From Plantactinospora endophytica (lineage in GTDB: Bacteria > Actinomycetota > Actinomycetes > Mycobacteriales > Micromonosporaceae): a stretch of 64,000 bases of DNA. The stretch spans positions 310,001 through 374,000 of the forward strand of contig NZ_BONW01000001.1 in the NCBI RefSeq assembly GCF_016862915.1, in the 5' to 3' direction. The notes beneath the pieces are model-generated. The model searched no databases and was not told where the DNA came from. It saw only the letters and a list, made by a program, of their open reading frames with translations. This document shows, in pieces, positions 16,892 through 25,491 of this stretch; positions within the stretch are counted from its first letter, which is position 1, and each line of letters opens with the position of its first letter. Made by a program: the position numbers and the translations under genes.

Positions 16892-17476
16892 TCAGTCGAC
16901 CGCGCCCGGGCGCAGGCCGGCGAAGACGATCTCCAGGGTGCGCTCCCGCAGCCCGGCGTCCCAGTTGCCGTGCAGGGCACCCTGGCACAGGCCGGCGAGC
17001 AGCGCCATCACCTCCGGCAGGCGTACCCGCCGGTCAACGAGGCCGGCGTCCTGTGCCTGACGCAGCAGCCCGTGTACCGCCTCTCCGAGGACGTCCAGTA
17101 CCGCCGGGAGCTGGATCTCGACACCGGTCCGGGCCAGCAGGTCGGCGACCGGCTTCTTCGTCGCGGCCTGCTCGACGGTCCGGCCGAAGAACGTACCCAG
17201 CCCGGTGCCGGTCGGGTTGTCGCGGGACAGGATCGCCGCCTCCTCGACCAGTTGGGCGAGCAGGTTCTTCATGATCGCGGCGAGCAGGTCGTCCTTGGTG
17301 GAAAAGTGTCGGAAGACCGTACCGATGGCGACCCCGGCCCGGGCCGCCACCTCCTCCGTCGACGCCGCCGCCCCGTACTCGGCGAACACCTCTTCGGCGG
17401 CGGCCAGGATCCGGGCCCGGTTGCGCTGCGCGTCGGCGCGCAGCGGCCGGCCGGCGTCGGCGGACCGGGACGTCAT
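16892..17476 (-). CDS. TetR-family transcriptional regulator
   Basis: The 194-residue protein has an N-terminal TetR helix-turn-helix (RILAAAEEVFAEYG, STEEVAARAGVAIGTVFRHF, STKDDLLAAI) and a C-terminal all-helical ligand domain including LLAGLCQGALHGNW. Its closest pattern is the group of regulators with a SACE_7040-like C-terminus. The GGAGGAGGGTG ribosome binding site supports the start at 17476. It lies 112 bp downstream of the Cdc48-like gene on the same strand; no divergent target gene is adjacent, so the regulated genes are unknown. Confidence 0.9.
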   Translation of the reverse strand: MTSRSADAGRPLRADAQRNRARILAAAEEVFAEYGAAASTEEVAARAGVAIGTVFRHFSTKDDLLAAIMKNLLAQLVEEAAILSRDNPTGTGLGTFFGRTVEQAATKKPVADLLARTGVEIQLPAVLDVLGEAVHGLLRQAQDAGLVDRRVRLPEVMALLAGLCQGALHGNWDAGLRERTLEIVFAGLRPGAVD

Positions 17477-17588
17477 CCGAGGTCACCCTCCTCCGAGAAC
17501 GAGTACCGGCCCGAGCGGCCCGACCCTGCCGTGCGGGACCGGCCCGAGCCTGCCGCACGGGATCGGGGCCGAACTGACGGCATTGGTG

Positions 17589-19883
17589 TCACCGCTGTGC
17601 GGCGTAGGCGGCCAGCCAGGCGACCTGGGTCGGGTCCAGGGACGGCCGGACCCGGTCCCGGGCGCTGGCCACATGTCCGGCGTGCACCGTACTGGCCTCC
17701 AGCGACTCCCGCATCGCCGCCAGCGCCGCCTCCCGGACCAGCGCCGCACAGTCGGCTGCGGAGAAGCCGTCCAGCTCCTCGGCCAGGGACGCCAACTCCA
17801 CCTCCTCGGCCAGCGGCACCGACCGGGCCGCCGCCTTCAGGATCTCGGCCCGGGCGGCGGCGTCCGGCGGCGGTACGTAGACCAGCCGTTCCAGCCGGCC
17901 CGGCCGGAGCAGCGCCGGGTCCACCAGGTCCGGCCGGTTCGTCGCGCCGATCACCACCACGTTGCGCAGCGGCTCCACCCCGTCCAGTTCGGTGAGCAGC
18001 GCCGCGACCACCCGGTCGGTGGTGCCGCCGTCGGTGGCCTGGCCGCGTACCGGGGCGAGCGCGTCGACCTCGTCCAGGAAGACCAGGGTCGGGGCAGCCT
18101 CCCGGGCCCGGCGGAACAGCTCCCGGACCGCCCGCTCGCTCTCGCCCACCCACTTCGAGAGCAGTTCCGCGCCCTTCACCGACAGCACGTTCGCCCGACC
18201 GGTACCGGCCAGCGCGCTGACCAGGAACGTCTTGCCACAGCCCGGCGGCCCGTAGAGCAGTACGCCGCGCGGTGGCTGCACGCCGAGCCGGGCGAAGGTG
18301 TCCGGATAGTTCAGCGGCCACAGCACCGACTCGGTCAACACCTCCTTGACCTCGGCCATGTCCCCGACGTCGTCCAGGGTCACGTCGGCCAGCTCCAGCA
18401 TCGAGGACTCGGCCATCGACGTCGGCCGGACCACCTCCAGCGCCGCCGAGAAGTCCGCCATCGCCACCGTCGGGGCGGTCGCCTCCTTCTGCCGCAGCGC
18501 GGCGCGTACCCCGGCCTCCCGGGCCAGCGCGGCCAGGTCAGCGGCGACGAATCCGGGGGTACGGGCGGCCACCTCGTCCAGCCGGACGTCCTCGGCCAGC
18601 GGCATCCCCCGGGTCAGCACCGTCAACTGCTCCCGCCGCAGCGCGGCGTCCGGCAACGGGATCGCGATCTCCAGCGAGAGCAGGTCGGGGGCGCGCAGTG
18701 CCGGGTCCACCGACTCGGGGCGGCTGGTCGTGCAGACCACGGCCGCTCCGGCACGTACCGTCTCGGCGAGCAGTTGGCGGAAGACCGTACCCACCGGGTT
18801 GGGTGTGTCGCGCGGGGCCAGCGCCTCGACGTCGGAGACCAGCAGCACTGCGGGCGGTGTCTCCCGGACCGAGGCGGCGGCCTCGCGCAGCCGGCGGGCG
18901 GCGGCGTCGTTGGTAAGCGCGGCGACCTCGGGCGCCCAGATCGCGGCGAACCGGGCACCCACCGCGCCGGCCACCGCCCGGACCAGCGCCGACTTGCCCG
19001 AGCCTGCGGGACCGGTCAGCAGTACGCCGAGCGAGACCGTGGTGCCCAGCCGGCCCAGCACCTCGCGGTGGTGGAAGCCGAGGTCCAGCAGTTCGGTCAG
19101 CTCCTCGGCCTGGGCCCGCAGTCCGGGCAGCTCGTCCAGGCCGGGCGCCGGATCCGGCACCGGCCCGGTCGCCGCCCCCGGGGACGGGCCGGCGGTCACC
19201 GCCCGCACCTCGGCCGCCGTGGTGCCGTGCGTGGCGTGGCCGTCCTGCCAGCCGACCACGCTGTCCATGGTGACCAGCACCGAACCGGTCCCGCCGTCCG
19301 TGTCGGCCAGCCCGGTCGGACCGGTCGATCCGGTCAGCCCACCCGGACCGGTCGGTCCGGTCGCGGACTCCGCCGAGGTGACCGTCAGCAGGGTGCTGGT
19401 CCAGGCGTAGCCGACGGTGTTCGCCAGACTGCGCCGGGCCGCCTCCACCAGGGTCCGCACCGCCGCGTCGGGGAGTACGTCCTGGGGCAGCAGGGAGACG
19501 TCGTCACCGGCGGTCACCATCTTGCCCAGCAGTGCGAGGCGGAGCATCTCCGGCGAGACGACGGCGACGATCTCCGGCGGCCCGGTCAACACCACCCGAC
19601 GGGCGGCCACCACCGGGGTCGGCGCGACGGTGACCTGACTGCCGTCCCGTACGCCGAGGTTGCCGAGGACCAGGTCGTCGGCGTAGAGCAGGGCGCGGCT
19701 GGCGGACGGCTCCGCCCGGGCCACGATCCCGGCGGTGCTCCGGCGCCCGGTGAGGCGTACCGGGGCGCCGGGGTGCAGGCCCAGCGCGGTGAGCACCTCC
19801 GGATGCAGCCGGACGATGCCCCGGCGGGCGTCCAGCGCGGCCGGCCGCAGGCTGGCGGTGAGCGTGAGATCCCGACCCGTCAC
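17589..19883 (-). CDS. Cdc48/VAT-like double AAA+ ATPase (Cpa type)
   Basis: The 764-residue protein has a Cdc48-like N-domain (residues 1 to about 135, with RGIVRLHPEVLTALGLHPGA), then two AAA rings. D1 has Walker A GPAGSGKS (K297) but its Walker B reads VLLVSDVEAL, with SD where DE is expected, and the arginine-finger segment is RAPDLLSL instead of RPGRLERL. D2 is intact: GPPGCGKT (K551), pore loop KGAELLSKWVGESE, LVFLDEVDAL (D604, E605) and LLRPGRLERL. The family includes Cpa of mycobacteria, reported to interact with the 20S proteasome; unfolding or remodelling of proteins is the expected role. The GTG at 19883 has TACTCT 6 nt upstream (leaderless). Confidence 0.87.
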   Translation of the reverse strand: MTGRDLTLTASLRPAALDARRGIVRLHPEVLTALGLHPGAPVRLTGRRSTAGIVARAEPSASRALLYADDLVLGNLGVRDGSQVTVAPTPVVAARRVVLTGPPEIVAVVSPEMLRLALLGKMVTAGDDVSLLPQDVLPDAAVRTLVEAARRSLANTVGYAWTSTLLTVTSAESATGPTGPGGLTGSTGPTGLADTDGGTGSVLVTMDSVVGWQDGHATHGTTAAEVRAVTAGPSPGAATGPVPDPAPGLDELPGLRAQAEELTELLDLGFHHREVLGRLGTTVSLGVLLTGPAGSGKSALVRAVAGAVGARFAAIWAPEVAALTNDAAARRLREAAASVRETPPAVLLVSDVEALAPRDTPNPVGTVFRQLLAETVRAGAAVVCTTSRPESVDPALRAPDLLSLEIAIPLPDAALRREQLTVLTRGMPLAEDVRLDEVAARTPGFVAADLAALAREAGVRAALRQKEATAPTVAMADFSAALEVVRPTSMAESSMLELADVTLDDVGDMAEVKEVLTESVLWPLNYPDTFARLGVQPPRGVLLYGPPGCGKTFLVSALAGTGRANVLSVKGAELLSKWVGESERAVRELFRRAREAAPTLVFLDEVDALAPVRGQATDGGTTDRVVAALLTELDGVEPLRNVVVIGATNRPDLVDPALLRPGRLERLVYVPPPDAAARAEILKAAARSVPLAEEVELASLAEELDGFSAADCAALVREAALAAMRESLEASTVHAGHVASARDRVRPSLDPTQVAWLAAYAAQR

Positions 19884-20083
19884 CGGCCGAGAGTACCGAC
19901 CGGGAGCCAGCCGCCGGGACACGACGACGCCCCGTGACCGGCAGTCCGGTTCCGGTCACGGACCTCCGTCGCCCGTCGACGGCGTCGGTCGACCGGTCAC
20001 CGCCGCCGAAACAGCGTCAACACGCCGGCTCAGCCGCGCCCGTCGGGGCCGACAGCGGAGGCGGACGCCACCACCGCGCTGGG

Positions 20084-20497
20084 TCAGGGATGGTCGTCGG
20101 GGCCGAGCAGGGACGGGTCCCGCCGGATCAGGTCGGCGAGCCGGGCGGCGGCGTCCGGTGCCGGTGGGTCCTCCGGAGCCGCCCAGCTCGGCACCGTCCG
20201 GACCGACATCGGCCAGGAGTGCGGCGGCTGCCCGGCGCTCGGCAGCGCCGGCTCGGCCGCCGGTCGTACGGTCACCTCGCCGTCCGTCCAGGCCACGTGC
20301 ATCGCCGAGATCTTCGGCCCGTCGGCGACCCACATCGTGACCGCCACGTTCGGATGCTGCGCGACGACTCGTAGTACCGCCTCGGTCACCTCGTCGACCG
20401 GTGATCCGGCCCGGGCCGCCGCCTCCTGGGCCCGCCGCCGTTGCAGCGCCTCCCGGCGCTCCATCCGTGCCAGTGCGTCGTCCAGTTCGCCCCTCAT
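20084..20497 (-). CDS. Hypothetical protein downstream of the conservon
   Basis: The 137-residue protein starts with a charged helix (ELDDALARMERREALQRRRA), then a small alpha/beta segment (VLRVVAQHPNVAVTMWVADG, ISAMHVAWTDGEVTV) and a Pro/Ala-rich end with AARLADLIRRDPSLLG. A GGGGAAGGTG ribosome binding site supports the start. It begins 52 bp after cvnD on the same strand, so it may be co-transcribed with the conservon. No family is recognised. Confidence 0.6.
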   Translation of the reverse strand: MRGELDDALARMERREALQRRRAQEAAARAGSPVDEVTEAVLRVVAQHPNVAVTMWVADGPKISAMHVAWTDGEVTVRPAAEPALPSAGQPPHSWPMSVRTVPSWAAPEDPPAPDAAARLADLIRRDPSLLGPDDHP

Positions 20498-20549
20498 CGT
20501 GTCACCTTCCCCGGCCCGCCACCGACCCGTGGCGGCGGACCGTCGCGGG

Positions 20550-21335
20550 CTAAGTGTCCCGCTCCCGGATCGCTCGATCCAGGGCCCGATCCAGCACGAT
20601 CAGTAGGGCGTCGCGTACCGAAAGTCGATCTCGGGCGTCGAACTGGACCAACGGGACGTGTTCCCCGATCGCCAGTGCCCAGCGGATCGCCGTCAGGTCG
20701 TGCGCGATCTGGCCGTCGAACGCGTTGACCGCGACGACGAAGGGTAGCCGGGCCCGTTCGAAGTAGTCGATGGCGGGATAGCAGTCGTCGAGCCGGGACG
20801 AGTCCACCACCACCAGCGCCCCGAGCGCGCCCCGGGCCAGGTCGTCCCACATGAACCCGAACCGGGACTGTCCCGGCGTGCCGAAGAGGTACAGCTTCAG
20901 GCTGCGGTCGATGGTCACGCACCCGAAGTCCATCGCCACCGTGGTGGTGGTCTTCTCGGACCGGATTCCCGGGTCGTCGACGCCGATTCCGGCGGTGGTC
21001 ATCTCCGCCTCGGTGGTCAGCGGCGCGATCTCCGAGATGGCGCCGACCGTGGTGGTCTTGCCGACCCCGAAGCCCCCGGCGATGAGGATCTTCACCGGGA
21101 TCGGCGGCGCGGTGCCCCGCCGCTGCTCGGGCCGGCTCGCCCCGGCCGGGTCGCCTCCGGCGTCCCGGGCGTGCCGGGGCGGGACATGGCGGGCGGGCGG
21201 GGCGTACCCGGCCGGCAGCGCACGCCCGGCCGCGAGGCCGTGTCCCGCCGGGCTGCCGTACCGGCCGGGTGCGCTGTTCGCCAGTGGGCCGGCCGGCGGC
21301 GAGGCGGGCCAGTCAGGAGATCGCACGAAGTCCAT
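20550..21335 (-). CDS. cvnD: Conservon GTP-binding protein CvnD
   Basis: This 261-residue small GTPase-like protein has P-loop GGFGVGKTTTVGAISE, a switch with TTTVAMDFG, the G3-like LYLFGTPGQSRF and the specificity loop VVAVNAFDG. CvnD proteins are the GTPases of conservons, membrane-associated complexes of CvnA, B, C and D found in actinomycetes that influence development and secondary metabolism. The N-terminus has the usual MDF start followed by an unusually long Pro/Gly-rich linker of about 75 residues before the G domain. Its ATG overlaps the cvnC end by 23 nt, so the two are translationally coupled. Confidence 0.93.
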   Translation of the reverse strand: MDFVRSPDWPASPPAGPLANSAPGRYGSPAGHGLAAGRALPAGYAPPARHVPPRHARDAGGDPAGASRPEQRRGTAPPIPVKILIAGGFGVGKTTTVGAISEIAPLTTEAEMTTAGIGVDDPGIRSEKTTTTVAMDFGCVTIDRSLKLYLFGTPGQSRFGFMWDDLARGALGALVVVDSSRLDDCYPAIDYFERARLPFVVAVNAFDGQIAHDLTAIRWALAIGEHVPLVQFDARDRLSVRDALLIVLDRALDRAIRERDT

Positions 21336-21864
21336 CGATCACTCGCATAATGAGGTCGGGGTCGTGGGCATCCTCGACGGCACAGACGTGTACGTCGAGG
21401 TGGCCGGCGGCCCGCAGGTCACCGACCAGGATCTTGGTGACGCCGAGATGCATCCGCAGCCGCGCGGAGATCTCCGCCACGGACATCGGCTCGACGCACA
21501 GCGCGACGATTTCCTGGAGTTCCGAGGAGAGCCGGTCGACCGGCGGGCTGGTCCAGGACATGCCGTCGATCCTGGCCGTCACCTGGGTCTCCAACCCGAT
21601 CGCCGGATCGGCCCCGGCGACCCGTCCGGAGGTCAGCACGAACGGGCGCAGCCCGGTCGGCACCGGCGCCACCGTCGGCAGCTCCCCGGTGTCGGCCTCC
21701 GGCTCGGCCTCCTCCTCCGCCAGCGCGGCCTGGAGGTAGGGGCGGATCCGGACCGTCGACAGTATCTCCGGCGCGGTCTCCGGCTCCGGTTCCGGCGACT
21801 CGCTCCGTTCCCCGCCGGCAGGCCGACGGCCGGGCTCGCCGATGCCCTCGCTCCGCTCGGTCAT
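21313..21864 (-). CDS. cvnC: Conservon DUF742 protein CvnC
   Basis: The 183-residue protein has a long acidic N-terminal region (residues 1-75, rich in Glu/Pro) and a C-terminal DUF742 winged-helix domain from VRPFVLTSGR-like LRPFVLTSGRVAG to VIDGLRAIS. The segment EIVALCVEPMSVAEISARL and VGDLRAAGHLDVH match the family's helix-turn-helix-like core. CvnC links the sensor kinase and GTPase in conservons. It follows cvnB by 73 bp and overlaps cvnD. Confidence 0.9.
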   Translation of the reverse strand: MTERSEGIGEPGRRPAGGERSESPEPEPETAPEILSTVRIRPYLQAALAEEEAEPEADTGELPTVAPVPTGLRPFVLTSGRVAGADPAIGLETQVTARIDGMSWTSPPVDRLSSELQEIVALCVEPMSVAEISARLRMHLGVTKILVGDLRAAGHLDVHVCAVEDAHDPDLIMRVIDGLRAIS

Positions 21865-21937
21865 GCCGGCCCCTCACCCCGCCCCGGGTCGTCGCGCGGC
21901 GTACGGCGTGGCTGGCCGTCCACCGCAGCACCCGTGG

Positions 21938-22408
21938 TCACGACTGGACGGAGTTCTTCAGTTCGACGATCAGCCGAGGGGTGAGCGCGCCTCCGGCCCG
22001 ACCGGCGAACAGGGTCATCTCGTAGGCGACGGTGCCGAGGTTGGCCGACCGGTCGGCGACCACCCCGAGGACCGAACCGCTGCTGATCGCGCTGACCAGC
22101 AGGTAGCCGTCGGTCATGTCCACCACCACCCGGTTGAGCGCGCCCAGCGTGTACCAGTTGGCGGCTCCGCTGGCCAGGCTCGTCATCCCGGAGACCACCG
22201 CGGCGAGTCGCTCCGCGTTGGACCGGTCCTTGATCGACGACATGGCCATCAGCAGCCCGTCGGAGGAGACCGCGATCGCCTCCTTTACGCCGGCCGTGCC
22301 GGACGTGAACGAGTCCAGCAGCCAGTTGAAGGTGCGCGCCTCCTGGCTCAACTCGCCGGTGCTCGCTGCCTGCTGGTCCTGCTCGGTACGGATGAAGGGA
22401 GTGCTCAT
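21938..22408 (-). CDS. cvnB: Conservon roadblock/LC7 protein CvnB
   Basis: The 156-residue protein is a roadblock/LC7 fold: FNWLLDSFTSGTAGVKEAIA, SSDGLLMAMSS, LAAVVSGMTSLASGAANW and the final IVELKNSVQS. In conservons CvnB binds the kinase and regulates the GTPase, comparable to MglB acting on MglA. Its ATG overlaps the cvnA stop as ATGA. An N-terminal tail of about 20 residues precedes the domain. Confidence 0.93.
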   Translation of the reverse strand: MSTPFIRTEQDQQAASTGELSQEARTFNWLLDSFTSGTAGVKEAIAVSSDGLLMAMSSIKDRSNAERLAAVVSGMTSLASGAANWYTLGALNRVVVDMTDGYLLVSAISSGSVLGVVADRSANLGTVAYEMTLFAGRAGGALTPRLIVELKNSVQS

Positions 22409-25400
22409 CGTGGGGTTCCCTCTTCGTGGCGATGATCGGTGCGGACTTCGCTCAGCGCGCGGGCGACGCCGGACTCGAACTGCATCATCAGCTCGCGGAC
22501 CTTGTCGGGGTCGTCCGGTGGGGCGGAGACGGACGGCGCCTGGCCGAGCGGGGTGGTCGGCAGCGGGACGCTGAGGTTGGCCCCGGGGACCCGCCGGTTG
22601 AGTCGAGGCGGAGCGCCCGCCGAGGCGGTGGGCGTACCCGCTGCCGGCCCGGCGCCGTTGGGCCGGGTCGCCGATCCTGCCGGCCCGAGGTTGCCGGCTT
22701 CGGCACGCGGGCCGGTCCGCTCCGGCGGGGTGGCTGCCGGTGAGCTGACTGCGGGCGGGGTGACTGCTGCCGGCGGGCGCGGGTCGGACTGCGCCGGACC
22801 GGGGTGCACCGGTCGGGGCGCTGCCTGGTGTGGATGACCGGGTGCGGTGCCGGTCGGCTCCGGTCGGGGCTCCGGGCCGTCCGGCCGGGGCTGCTGCTCG
22901 CGCTGCGCCCGGCGTACCCCGGCCTCGAACTCCTCGATCAGGGCCCGGACGACCGACGGGTCGGCCGGGGTCGGCTCGGGTCGGGTCGGGGCGGGGGTGT
23001 TCGGAAGTTGGGCGCCCGGGACCCGCTGGCGCAGCCCGGTGCCGGGGCCGGACGGTGCGGGTCCCGGGCTGCTGTCGGCGGGGGGCGGCATGACCGACCC
23101 GCCGGAGGTCGCCGGGCCGGCCGCCGTCGCCGGGACGCCGGGCCGGTCGCCCAGCGGACCAGGGCCGGCCGGCTGGGCGACCGGCTGCGCACCGGTGCCG
23201 CCGGTACCTGGGTCGGCGCTGGCGGCCGGGCGGGCCAGGAAGGCGTTCCAGGGCTGGCCGTCGGTGAGCGACCGGGTGGCCCGGCGGATCAGTTCCTCGT
23301 CGAAGACCGGTCCGGCCGGTACCGCCACCGGCATCAGTTCGGGCAGCCCGAACGTCGGTGCCGGCGTGGCGGTGGCGGTGGCGGGGGCCGGCGCCGGAGT
23401 CGCGGGTACCGGGGGCACGGGTACCGGCGTCGGTTCCGGGGTCGTGGGCACCGGTGCCGGCGCGACGGCGGGTGCCGTCCCGACCGCCGGGGCGACTGCC
23501 GGCGGAAACGCCGGTGCCGGTGCGACGGTCGCGGGTACCGGCCGGGCGGGCGGTGGGCCCGCCGTCGGGACGGTGATCGGGCGGACCGGCAGCGGTGCCG
23601 AGGCGGCTGCCCGGGGTGTCGGCACCTCGGGTTCCGGACGCCGGGTGACCAGCAAGCGGTCGTCGATCTCCACCCCGACGGTGACCCCGCCGCCGGGCGT
23701 GGTCGCCGAGAGGGTGACCCGCCAGCCGTGCCGGCGGGCCAGCCGGCCCACCACGAAGAGCCCGAGCACCTCGGTCGGGACGAGGTCGAGCCGCTCGCGC
23801 CGGGTCAGCCGGGCGTTCTCCTCGGCCAGCCGCTCCGGAGTCATCCCGATGCCGTGGTCGACCAGGTTGAGGCGTACCCCACCGGGGATCACCTCGGCGA
23901 GCACGCTGACCCGGGTGTGCGGCGGGGAGAAGGCGGTGGCGTTCTCCATCAGCTCGGCGAGGGTCAGCACCAGGTCGCCGATGACCCCCGGCGCCACCCC
24001 GACGTCGAGCCGGACCTGCACGTCGACCCGGGTGAAGTCCTCGATCTCGCCGAGCGCCAGCCGGACCACGTCACCGAGCGGCAGCGGTGCGACGTGCCCG
24101 TCGCCGCCGGCACCGCCGGAGAGCACCACCAGGCTGCTGGCGTTGCGGCGCAGTCGGCTGGAGACGTGGTCGAGCCGGTACAGGTGTTGGAGCCGGCCCG
24201 GGTCGGTCTCCCGGTGCTCCAGCCGGTCGATCAGGGCGATCTGCCGGCCGACCAGGTTCTGGGTACGCCGGCCGACGTGCCCGAACATCTGCGCCACGTT
24301 GCGCCGGCTGGCGGACTGCCGCTCCACCAGCCGGGCGGCGGTGCCCTGCACCCGTTCGAAGGCCCGGGCCAGGTCGCCGATCTCGTCGCGGCCGTCCACG
24401 TCGACCGGGTCGAGCCGGATCGGGTGGTACGACTCCGACTCGTCGTCGACGATCCGGGTCAGTTCCTCCTCGGCGGCCCGGGCCATCCGGTCGGCGGAGA
24501 CGGTCAGCCGGGTCAGCGGCCGGGCGACCGTACGCGCCACGGCCAGGCTGAGCAGCATCATCAGCGCGATGATCAGCAGCACCAGCAGCCCGACGACGTA
24601 CGCCTCGACGATGGCCCGCTGCCGCTGGTCGGTTACCTCGGCGACCACGTCGGTGACGATCTTCTTCTCGATGAACTGGCCGAGCGTGATCAGCGAGGAG
24701 GCGGCCGGGAAGGTCCCCTCCAGGCCCAGCGCGGCGATCGCCTCGGCCGGGTCGACGACGCCGCCGGCCGAGAACTCCGGGCTGGTCCGGGCCGCCGTGG
24801 CCCGCTCGATCAGGTTGTACAGGTCGTTCTGGGCCGGGGTGGCGAAGCTGCGGAACCGCTCCAGGTGTGCGTCCAGCCGGGACATCACGCTGACGTACGC
24901 GGTGCCGACGGCGGTGCTCCGGGTGCCGGCGAGCAGCACGATCAGGGTGGCCGCCGTGCTGATCCCCTCGTCGGTGCGGAGCACCGCGTCCAGGGCGATC
25001 ATCTGGCGCCCCTCGGGCCTGGTCGCGTCCGCGCCCCAGCCCAGCCGGAGCGAGTCGATCAGTGCGGCGTGCACCTGTCCGTAGGCGGCCAGCACCTGGT
25101 CGGGGTTGGCCCGTCGGGCCAGTACGCCGGCCCGCACCTCGGCGAGCCGCCGTACGCCGTCGACGGCGTCCTCGATCCGCGTGGTCAGCTCGACATCGTG
25201 CTCGGTACGCAGGTCGGCGATCCGGTCACCGACCTGCGCGGTCTGCTGCACCAACTCGGTGCGCTCGACCAGGTTCAGCAGGTAGCCGATGGAGAGCAGC
25301 CGTTCCCGCTGGAGATCCTGCACGAGGGTGCCGACCCGACCGGCCCGGCGTACCGTCTCGGCGGTGTCGGCCGCCTTCCGGGCCGACCCGATCCGGTCCA

Positions 25401-25491
25401 CCAGCACCGGCACGGCGAGGCCGATGGTGCTGAGCAGCGGAAGGATGACGAGCAGGGCCAGCCGGCCACGGATCCGGAGCCTATCGAGCAT
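22405..25491 (-). CDS. cvnA: Conservon sensor histidine kinase CvnA
   Basis: This 1028-residue membrane kinase starts with a helix (LALLVILPLLSTIGLAVPVL), followed by an extracellular helical nitrate/nitrite-sensor-like domain (to about residue 300), a second helix (GLLVLLIIALMMLLSLAVA), a HAMP-like linker, a histidine region LYRLDHVSSRLRRNASSL and a HATPase domain with LAELMENATAFSPPH and LVDHGIGMTPERL. The C-terminal 450 residues are Pro/Ala-rich and probably disordered; conserved islands such as VRALIEEFEAGVRRAQREQQ and VRELMMQFESGVARALSEV recur there and may be binding peptides. It heads cvnABCD and overlaps the preceding sensor gene by 11 nt. Confidence 0.92.
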   Translation of the reverse strand: MLDRLRIRGRLALLVILPLLSTIGLAVPVLVDRIGSARKAADTAETVRRAGRVGTLVQDLQRERLLSIGYLLNLVERTELVQQTAQVGDRIADLRTEHDVELTTRIEDAVDGVRRLAEVRAGVLARRANPDQVLAAYGQVHAALIDSLRLGWGADATRPEGRQMIALDAVLRTDEGISTAATLIVLLAGTRSTAVGTAYVSVMSRLDAHLERFRSFATPAQNDLYNLIERATAARTSPEFSAGGVVDPAEAIAALGLEGTFPAASSLITLGQFIEKKIVTDVVAEVTDQRQRAIVEAYVVGLLVLLIIALMMLLSLAVARTVARPLTRLTVSADRMARAAEEELTRIVDDESESYHPIRLDPVDVDGRDEIGDLARAFERVQGTAARLVERQSASRRNVAQMFGHVGRRTQNLVGRQIALIDRLEHRETDPGRLQHLYRLDHVSSRLRRNASSLVVLSGGAGGDGHVAPLPLGDVVRLALGEIEDFTRVDVQVRLDVGVAPGVIGDLVLTLAELMENATAFSPPHTRVSVLAEVIPGGVRLNLVDHGIGMTPERLAEENARLTRRERLDLVPTEVLGLFVVGRLARRHGWRVTLSATTPGGGVTVGVEIDDRLLVTRRPEPEVPTPRAAASAPLPVRPITVPTAGPPPARPVPATVAPAPAFPPAVAPAVGTAPAVAPAPVPTTPEPTPVPVPPVPATPAPAPATATATPAPTFGLPELMPVAVPAGPVFDEELIRRATRSLTDGQPWNAFLARPAASADPGTGGTGAQPVAQPAGPGPLGDRPGVPATAAGPATSGGSVMPPPADSSPGPAPSGPGTGLRQRVPGAQLPNTPAPTRPEPTPADPSVVRALIEEFEAGVRRAQREQQPRPDGPEPRPEPTGTAPGHPHQAAPRPVHPGPAQSDPRPPAAVTPPAVSSPAATPPERTGPRAEAGNLGPAGSATRPNGAGPAAGTPTASAGAPPRLNRRVPGANLSVPLPTTPLGQAPSVSAPPDDPDKVRELMMQFESGVARALSEVRTDHRHEEGTPR

